Source: Zonotrichia leucophrys gambelii
Taxonomy: Eukaryota > Chordata > Aves > Passeriformes > Passerellidae
Assembly (NCBI RefSeq): GCF_028769735.1
Contig: NC_088172.1
Location: forward strand, 61,721,075-61,785,074
Direction: 5' to 3'
Length of the DNA stretch: 64,000 nucleotides
The notes beneath the pieces were generated by a model. It saw only the letters and a list, made by a program, of their open reading frames with translations. It had not been told where the DNA came from and did not search any database. Below, in pieces: positions 61,901 through 64,000 of the stretch. The stretch's first letter is position 1; each line of letters starts with the position of its first letter. A program made the position numbers and the translations under genes.

Positions 61901-63575
61901 GCGAACAGCAAAATTCCTGTCTGACATTTGAAGCAGACAACTACTATAAAATAAAATCTTAAGTTGCTGAGTAGGCCTAACTTTTGTTGGGATTCCTCAC
62001 AGGTTGTCCGCTTGGAAAAGATTGTGGCCGAGTTCGGTCCCACTTCCCAGATCAGTGTCCGTGTAGCAGCACTGAAATCCATCCTAGCGACGAGGCTGGC
62101 TCCCCGCATACTGCTGCCTGCGGTCACCAAGTGTTACAGTGAAGTGCTGCATACCCGCAAGGTAAGGGCTTTCTTCATCCCCCAGTACTGTCAGAAAGAT
62201 GGAGAAGAAACAGAGCCAAAATTTGGTTCAGCTGTGTCCCCTCCTGGCACTGTGGCCACCACCATCCTCCTCGCTGTGGCTGAAGAGTGAGAAACAAAGG
62301 AAGTCTCACAAGCACTGTCCAGCAATAGCTAAAACACCGCTGTGTAATCAGCGTTGCTTTGGTCACAGATCTAAAGCACAGCACCATGTGAGCTGCTGTG
62401 AAGAGAACCAACTCCATCCCAGCCAAATCTGCCATAGTCGTTATATTATTATCTCTGGAATTTTTTGTACTGCTGCAGTGATTCAGGAAAGGTAGATCTG
62501 GAAGAGATCCACCACTTCAATGTCCTTTGCATGTTAGATGATGAATGCTTTGGAGATCATCCCATTCATAAAGGACTTCATTTATGTGCTAGGAACATGA
62601 GTGAGTGAGAAGTTTCTCCAGTATGGCAGAAGGTAGACAAAAGGCTTTTTGGGAATCATACTAACTTAAGCCCTCAAAAGTACAGGGGAAAAGCTTATTT
62701 ATTTTATCAACGGTATTTCAGTGAGTAAATGCATGAAGTACGTAAATCCAATTCCCTAGTTATGTTTTTCAATTACTGTCAATATCACAGTTGCCTTTGC
62801 ATTGCTCTGCTTTTGTTTTGGCAGAACTGCCTGAGTCCCCTTATGAACATTTTGAAGGAGCACATTACTGGTATGGAGAAGGAGCACCTGATCTCCCATC
62901 AGCCTGAACTGACGGCATTTTTCATGAAAGTCTTGGACTTCCGAACAGAGCATGCCGAGGTAGCTCAATTGGGAGGATGAGCAGCAGCTGCACCTCTCTA
63001 CATGCCAATTGCATCACTTGCTTAAGAAAAGATTCCATTGTACACGTGCTCTGAAATTCTGGGTATCAGATATTCTGTTCCACATTGGTTTTATGGTGGA
63101 AAACCTGGTAGTTAAGTATTTAGTCTGAAATAGACAAAATTAAAATGTGCTTTGAAAGCTCAAATTCTTACATTTCAAACTTAGAATTATGTTTTCTGAT
63201 TTTTCTAGGATGATTTAGAGGAAGTTGGTAAGATAGAGGCTTACATTATTGACTGTCTAATCAGTATGGTTATGAAACTTTCCGAAGCTTCTTTCAGGCC
63301 CCTCTTCTTCAAGGTAAGAAGTCTAAATGTAATTCATCTGCATCAGCATGTTTGTGTTTTCCAGTGCACAGACACAGGAAACAGCTAATCTGCCTTTCAC
63401 TTTCAGCTCTTTGATTGGTCCAAAACAGAGGCTGCCCTAAGAGACAGGCTGCTGACATTCCACCGCATAGCAGACTGCATTGCAGACAAGCTCAAGGGGC
63501 TCTTCACCCTCTTTGCTGGTCACTTAGTGAAGCCGTTTGCTGAGACACTGAACCAGGTCAACATTTCTAAAACTG
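31854..63575 (+). CDS. HEATR1: HEATR1 (UTP10/BP28 homologue), 40 coding exons, C-terminus off window
   Basis: HEATR1 is the metazoan counterpart of yeast Utp10, a very long HEAT-repeat protein of the t-UTP/UtpA subcomplex of the small-subunit processome. It acts in the nucleolus in rDNA transcription and early 18S pre-rRNA processing. The protein begins MTSLAEQLKRLALPQTDPSLLD. Long segments are close to human HEATR1, for example LIHLSPYF, LFEQYVTKTV, FVDALPHVPEHRRLPIL and EEQAINRQTAL. The 40 exons join with matching phases into 1,986 codons plus one base, without a stop. Family knowledge puts a U3snoRNP10 domain near residues 240-360 and the BP28CT domain from about 1860, the latter only partly present here. 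The ATG at 31854 has a G at -3 and lies 38 bases after an acceptor. Human HEATR1 has 2,144 residues, so about 170 are missing at the right edge. Divergent neighbour: ACTN2. Confidence 0.97.
32280..32505 (+). mobile_element. Decayed CR1 fragment in HEATR1 intron 1
   Basis: The segments 'agtctggagaagagaaggct', 'agaaggaaaagctttttcattgtgaggac' and 'tgtctggggagattgtgg' keep the order of the CR1 3' half with many differences. Family assignment rests on these landmarks. Confidence 0.55.
33077..33445 (-). mobile_element. Decayed CR1 fragment, reverse, in HEATR1 intron 1
   Basis: The landmarks are 'ctgtgcatctctgagaagagtggctccatctcc', 'ctctcttctccaggctgagc', 'gggctccagctgcag', 'cctgctggccatgctctc' and 'caggatgctgctggcctt'. 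They follow the reverse complement of CR1 ORF2 and 3' sequence, with gaps. Confidence 0.7.
33678..33894 (+). CDS. HEATR1: HEATR1 coding exon 2
   Basis: Residues 48-119 (GCTGLEELMGIDPSF to CLEWLIQ), acceptor tttccccccacag, donor CAGAG|GTAATC, ending phase 2. The 933-base intron after it is AT-rich and carries a 24-base tandem repeat at 34455-34502. Confidence 0.97.
34455..34502. repeat. 24-base tandem repeat, two copies
   Basis: The unit tctatgcatttctatgtatt plus ttgt is repeated with a single change (tttt to tatt), and looser copies precede it from 34440. It lies inside HEATR1 intron 2. Confidence 0.85.
34828..34969 (+). CDS. HEATR1: HEATR1 coding exon 3
   Basis: Residues 120-167 (RFHIHLYNQDSL to WMDPIR), acceptor ttttccttag, donor CGG|GTAAAG, phase 0. 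The last dozen residues diverge from human. The 520-base intron after it shows nothing notable. Confidence 0.96.
35490..35591 (+). CDS. HEATR1: HEATR1 coding exon 4
   Basis: Residues 168-201 (KPGVPLARGTVITHCY to LVARSVK), acceptor cctctgtgtaaag, weak donor AAG|GTTGTT, phase 0. The 875-base intron after it holds nothing recognised. Confidence 0.95.
36467..36607 (+). CDS. HEATR1: HEATR1 coding exon 5
   Basis: Residues 202-248 (VFSECPGNSAQLRVLL to LLPYVQK), acceptor tttttgtgatccag, donor AAG|GTGGGT, phase 0. The 575-base intron after it shows nothing notable. Confidence 0.96.
37183..37394 (+). CDS. HEATR1: HEATR1 coding exon 6 (start of U3snoRNP10-type region)
   Basis: Residues 249-318 (GLKSSVQDYRAATYMIICQ to DKLGKK), acceptor tctctttttctag, donor AA|GTAAGT, phase 2. 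It matches the region where family members carry the U3snoRNP10 domain. The 1,124-base intron after it has no recognised element. Confidence 0.97.
38519..38652 (+). CDS. HEATR1: HEATR1 coding exon 7
   Basis: Residues 319-363 (PFNYLCKSPELVTFLHGL to TIMKSDT), acceptor ttaattgtgcag, donor ACAG|GTAAGT, ending phase 1. The 705-base intron after it has a T-rich stretch at about 38798-38835. Confidence 0.97.
39358..39466 (+). CDS. HEATR1: HEATR1 coding exon 8
   Basis: Residues 364-399 (EEQEESEETENDIY to LDSLLA), an acidic, poorly conserved insert region. Acceptor tgattgttcttag, donor CTAC|GTGAGT, phase 2. The 360-base intron after it shows nothing notable. Confidence 0.95.
39827..39937 (+). CDS. 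HEATR1: HEATR1 coding exon 9
   Basis: Residues 400-436 (TKFLEEFISCGTEVE to LIRLLER), acceptor tttgtaattttag, donor AA|GTAAGT, phase 2. The 386-base intron after it shows nothing notable. Confidence 0.96.
40324..40441 (+). CDS. HEATR1: HEATR1 coding exon 10
   Basis: Residues 437-476 (KYPKALDSVLEKHLED to SCGKYE), acceptor ttgccttttggcag, donor GAG|GTAGGT, phase 0. The 1,221-base intron after it has an A-rich stretch (about 40552-40595) and no recognised element. Confidence 0.97.
41663..41770 (+). CDS. HEATR1: HEATR1 coding exon 11
   Basis: Residues 477-512 (FLEVCETSLLLSLNHPQ to DVIETSK), a typical paired-helix HEAT segment. Acceptor ctatatttcag, donor AAG|GTTTGT, phase 0. The 408-base intron after it shows nothing notable. 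Confidence 0.97.
42179..42274 (+). CDS. HEATR1: HEATR1 coding exon 12
   Basis: Residues 513-544 (EGFDQAFLQEAIFGRL to AALSSLE), acceptor tttattttttcag, donor GAG|GTAAGT, phase 0. The 1,015-base intron after it contains short agtagtag runs (about 42827-42866). Confidence 0.97.
43290..43378 (+). CDS. HEATR1: HEATR1 coding exon 13
   Basis: Residues 545-573 (IFIEQVNPEVLVSSLLNIF to LSKDGK), acceptor gattatcattcag, donor AGTG|GTATGT, ending phase 2 within the Trp codon. The intron after it is 300 bases and pyrimidine-rich at its start. Confidence 0.96.
43679..43890 (+). CDS. HEATR1: HEATR1 coding exon 14
   Basis: Residues 574-644 (WYKVLEQTVKILVKEEIL to PFLKGWPE), acceptor tgttctctttcag, donor GAAG|GTAAAG, ending phase 1. 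The intron after it is 271 bases. Confidence 0.97.
44162..44283 (+). CDS. HEATR1: HEATR1 coding exon 15
   Basis: Residues 645-685 (ALEEAIKSTESAELVGVANKK through LLLQM), acceptor tcccccttggagtag, donor ATG|GTAAGC, phase 0. The 569-base intron after it carries a TA run (44492-44507). Confidence 0.96.
44853..45050 (+). CDS. HEATR1: HEATR1 coding exon 16
   Basis: Residues 686-751 (VDDLILVAETESDSVRQK to RSCEPAE), acceptor ctctttttttctaag, donor GAG|GTAAGA, phase 0. The 729-base intron after it shows nothing notable. Confidence 0.97.
45780..45963 (+). CDS. HEATR1: HEATR1 coding exon 17
   Basis: Residues 752-812 (ETPLSWSVETVEDTLVPE to PMSFVK), among the more diverged parts. Acceptor gattttcattcgcag, donor AAAG|GTAGGT, ending phase 1. 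The intron after it is 265 bases. Confidence 0.95.
46229..46377 (+). CDS. HEATR1: HEATR1 coding exon 18
   Basis: Residues 813-862 (EIYWWNPESLKQDSRDYL to LMNLLFK), a well-conserved WWNP segment. Acceptor ctgtattttttag, donor AAG|GTATTA, phase 0. The 661-base intron after it shows nothing notable. Confidence 0.97.
47039..47231 (+). CDS. HEATR1: HEATR1 coding exon 19
   Basis: Residues 863-926 (EHLENSKLLFKFLSILWS to LLSPSSP), acceptor gttaaatttaag, donor CCAG|GTAGAG, ending phase 1. A TCTG repeat begins 16 bases after the donor in the 544-base intron. Confidence 0.97.
47247..47277. repeat. (TCTG)n-type microsatellite in HEATR1 intron 19
   Basis: The run tatctgtctgtctgttggtc, then tgtctgtctct, is about seven interrupted copies of the tetramer, close to the exon 19 donor. 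Confidence 0.85.
47776..47948 (+). CDS. HEATR1: HEATR1 coding exon 20
   Basis: Residues 927-984 (VVVSLLINLASPVSEVRRA to PTYIAQ), a classic HEAT unit with the conserved VRRAAL helix. Acceptor cattgttcttgcag, donor CAG|GTATTT, phase 0. The 335-base intron after it shows nothing notable. Confidence 0.97.
48284..48451 (+). CDS. HEATR1: HEATR1 coding exon 21
   Basis: Residues 985-1040 (IMGTLFEDIETQSKQ to ILHEVHGE), acceptor ttgctaatgaaccag (weak pyrimidine tract), donor GAA|GTAAGT, phase 0. The 844-base intron after it holds only a chance open frame. Confidence 0.95.
49296..49538 (+). CDS. HEATR1: HEATR1 coding exon 22
   Basis: Residues 1041-1121 (VVLSHLLPVLERLLEKV to QITALGQ), acceptor ttttctctgtttgcag, donor CAG|GTATGG, phase 0. 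The 751-base intron after it shows nothing notable. Confidence 0.97.
50290..50421 (+). CDS. HEATR1: HEATR1 coding exon 23
   Basis: Residues 1122-1165 (ITKPFFAAVSDGMVQQKLL to SSVFKG), acceptor tttcccttttgtag, donor GGG|GTAAGT, phase 0. The 403-base intron after it shows nothing notable. Confidence 0.97.
50825..50931 (+). CDS. HEATR1: HEATR1 coding exon 24
   Basis: Residues 1166-1200 (ITVCAEQIVKELEPPEK to KMQQQ), containing the basic RRQKMQQ segment. Acceptor ttattgttttgtttcag, donor AGAG|GTAAAG, phase 2. The 1,055-base intron after it has T-rich patches and no recognised element. Confidence 0.96.
51987..52130 (+). CDS. HEATR1: HEATR1 coding exon 25
   Basis: Residues 1201-1248 (RRPQGAELAPATKHSSW to LFNLLS), a variable linker followed by the conserved WQRVMLILELLQHKKKL helix. 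Acceptor tcctgtctttttag, donor GCAG|GTAAAA, phase 2. The 748-base intron after it shows nothing notable. Confidence 0.96.
52879..52997 (+). CDS. HEATR1: HEATR1 coding exon 26
   Basis: Residues 1249-1288 (RCLERAASKEENMEYTKQ to GSKVPA), acceptor ccgttaatgtatag, donor GCAG|GTAAAA, ending phase 1. The intron after it is 265 bases. Confidence 0.97.
53263..53384 (+). CDS. HEATR1: HEATR1 coding exon 27
   Basis: Residues 1289-1329 (DILDKEKFSVELIVQCIR to VAGIFP), acceptor gtatttttacctgcag, donor CCT|GTAAGT, phase 0. The 1,456-base intron after it is AT-rich with nothing recognised. Confidence 0.97.
54841..54969 (+). CDS. HEATR1: HEATR1 coding exon 28
   Basis: Residues 1330-1372 (DKVLHNIMPIFTFMGANVL to IIPALIQ), one of the best-conserved exons. 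Acceptor atctcttcttttccag, donor CAG|GTACAT, phase 0. The 1,227-base intron after it shows nothing I recognise. Confidence 0.98.
56197..56427 (+). CDS. HEATR1: HEATR1 coding exon 29
   Basis: Residues 1373-1449 (AEDSDLSESSGSVEEVV to TPSTDK), including FVDALPHVPEHRRLPIL and LLFEQYVTKTV. It is notably GC-rich beside its introns. Acceptor tgtgtttgtggccag, donor AAG|GTTAGC, phase 0. The 675-base intron after it shows nothing notable. Confidence 0.98.
57103..57229 (+). CDS. HEATR1: HEATR1 coding exon 30
   Basis: Residues 1450-1491 (DAVLEADTEFWISICCEF to LPENKE), acceptor ttctgaaccattaacag, donor GAAG|GTAACC, ending phase 1. The 304-base intron after it is largely occupied by a CR1 fragment. Confidence 0.97.
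57277..57451 (+). mobile_element. CR1 fragment inside HEATR1 intron 30
   Basis: The segments 'gacaatgggtagtggttttaaactgaaaaggg', 'agactagatataaggaagaagctttttactctgagagtggtgaagcactggaac' and 'cgccaggctggatgggactttgatcaac' are the CR1 region before the 3' end, in sense with the gene. The terminal repeat is missing. Confidence 0.9.
57534..57697 (+). CDS. HEATR1: HEATR1 coding exon 31
   Basis: Residues 1492-1546 (DDPGTKKLTCKTKPKNQ to SQSFVKK), a Lys-rich linker then the conserved QLRHFKFLSVSFMSQLL. Acceptor atgtcttcaacag, donor AAG|GTAATA, phase 0. The 615-base intron after it shows nothing notable. Confidence 0.97.
58313..58359 (+). CDS. HEATR1: HEATR1 coding exon 32 (47 bases)
   Basis: Residues 1547-1561 (IVEYEEPEELQELEQ), the smallest exon of the gene here. 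Acceptor ctttttaaaccag, donor AGAG|GTATGC, phase 2. It aligns with the short VVESGGPEIL segment of the human protein. The 676-base intron after it has an A-rich run near 58707. Confidence 0.94.
59036..59159 (+). CDS. HEATR1: HEATR1 coding exon 33
   Basis: Residues 1562-1603 (RLLEEVLQYINTVASSVE to CYDMLDK), acceptor cctttctgtctag, donor AAA|GTAAGT, phase 0. The 780-base intron after it shows nothing notable. Confidence 0.97.
59940..60080 (+). CDS. HEATR1: HEATR1 coding exon 34
   Basis: Residues 1604-1650 (VNALLPTETFIPVIGGLM to TKWHKSQ), a conserved HEAT unit with LPSVRRKAMDLLNNK. Acceptor tttgttgccttgtag, donor CAG|GTGAGG, phase 0. The intron after it is 215 bases. Confidence 0.98.
60296..60585 (+). 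CDS. HEATR1: HEATR1 coding exon 35 (largest, 290 bases)
   Basis: Residues 1651-1746 (ILQLLELVPELIAIVK to AIPQLP), with a charged RRKEEEEEQAINRQTAL stretch and SALLCIAEVTCTL. Acceptor tctcctgtcctctcag, donor CAAG|GTACTC, phase 2. The 736-base intron after it holds a CR1 tail. Confidence 0.98.
61040..61125 (+). mobile_element. CR1 3'-terminal fragment in HEATR1 intron 35
   Basis: The segments 'gggctttgagtaacctgata', 'gatctagatgatctttaaag' and 'ccattctgtgactct' are the last 80-odd bases of CR1, including the decayed terminal repeat. 5' truncation is typical of CR1 insertions. Confidence 0.85.
61322..61472 (+). CDS. HEATR1: HEATR1 coding exon 36
   Basis: Residues 1747-1797 (RLMPALLKTLKSKKELVS to LLECLLQ), acceptor gtgtggttattcacag, donor CAG|GTGAGC, phase 0. 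The 530-base intron after it shows nothing notable. Confidence 0.97.
62003..62161 (+). CDS. HEATR1: HEATR1 coding exon 37
   Basis: Residues 1798-1850 (VVRLEKIVAEFGPTSQ to EVLHTRK), acceptor tgggattcctcacag, donor AAG|GTAAGG, phase 0. The 663-base intron after it shows nothing notable. Confidence 0.97.
62825..62959 (+). CDS. HEATR1: HEATR1 coding exon 38 (start of BP28CT region)
   Basis: Residues 1851-1895 (NCLSPLMNILKEHITGM to FRTEHAE). The SHQPELTAFFMKVLDFR segment marks the BP28CT domain, the C-terminal block shared by Utp10 homologues. Acceptor gcttttgttttggcag, donor GAG|GTAGCT, phase 0. The intron after it is 249 bases. Confidence 0.97.
63209..63313 (+). CDS. HEATR1: HEATR1 coding exon 39 (BP28CT)
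   Basis: Residues 1896-1930 (DDLEEVGKIEAYIID to FRPLFFK), acceptor ctgatttttctag, donor AAG|GTAAGA, phase 0. It is followed by the shortest intron of the gene, 93 bases. Confidence 0.98.
63407..63575 (+). CDS. HEATR1: HEATR1 coding exon 40 (BP28CT, last in window)
   Basis: Residues 1931-1986 plus one base (LFDWSKTEAALRDRLL to NQVNISKT), with the conserved DKLKGLFTLFAGHLVKPFA. Acceptor gcctttcactttcag, donor ACTG|GTAAGT, ending phase 1. The remaining 425 bases are intron without a further exon, so the last exons of HEATR1 lie outside. Confidence 0.98.
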
Positions 63576-64000
63576 GTAAGTTGTCAATTACTGGCTACAG
63601 AGAGGCTTAGTCTTGATTGCTGAGAGGCTAATTTTAATTGCAGAAATTTTAGTCTTACGGGATTTATTTCACAGCACACATAATTCATTTCTCTCTTTTT
63701 TCTTCCTGTGGTAAATGAGAAATCTTTCTCTGATGGAACCAAAGGACGTTTTTCATCCATAGGCATGGGGCTGCTATTACAATGTTGTGACCAAATGAAA
63801 ATTTTCTGTCAGACCCAGTGAGCTTCCCTGAGTATGAAATTGTATAGAAAGAGGGTTTCTCTTTTTCCTTTTTCATTCATTGACTTCTCTTATATGCTGC
63901 CTGGTGTATCTAGACTCCTCTGCTTTCTTGGGCAAAAATAGATGTTATTATTTTCTGTGGGAAATTTTGCCCATCCCAGTTGTGACCTGAAGAAATTCTC

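Noticed and set aside
1..64000. Bacterial-type systems, CRISPR arrays, tRNA or rRNA genes
   Set aside because: Read for on both strands; nothing with the required repeat or fold pattern, and the DNA is plainly vertebrate.

Overview
This is vertebrate nuclear DNA, almost certainly from a bird. The exons are small and spaced by GT-AG introns. Fragments of CR1 LINEs, the dominant avian retroposon, occur in several places with the usual 3' end resembling ATTCTGTGA. The first ACTN2 exon encodes the chicken-type N-terminus (starting MNSMNQIE) rather than the human one (MNQIE). I cannot fix the species.

Layout: two genes stand head to head. On the minus strand, coding exon 1 of ACTN2 (sarcomeric alpha-actinin-2) lies at 17004-17138, and everything left of it (1-17003) is most simply the first part of ACTN2 intron 1. 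On the plus strand, HEATR1 (UTP10/BP28, a ribosome-biogenesis protein) starts at 31854 and runs off the right edge. I could place 40 consecutive coding exons, 5,959 coding bases or 1,986 complete codons. They show no frameshift or premature stop, and splice phases match at every junction. By comparison with the human protein, roughly 170 C-terminal residues lie beyond the window. Each gene begins in a GC-rich, CpG-dense patch (about 17340-17710 and 31390-31800).

The 14 kb between the genes holds no further gene that I can support. Its right end is rich in mobile DNA: two plus-strand CR1 pieces (28745-29197 and 29885-30035), a probable solo LTR of an endogenous retrovirus on the minus strand (about 30185-30571), and a minus-strand CR1 (30893-31392) that abuts the HEATR1 CpG island. 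More CR1 pieces lie in HEATR1 introns 1, 30 and 35. Weak MIR-like SINE relics occur in the ACTN2 intron and the intergenic part.

The two genes do unrelated jobs (muscle Z-disc cross-linking; pre-rRNA transcription and 18S processing). Their adjacency is old synteny, not a functional unit. I found no previously undescribed system. The most open item is a degraded, protein-like minus-strand stretch at about 12455-13115, inside ACTN2 intron 1, that I could not identify.
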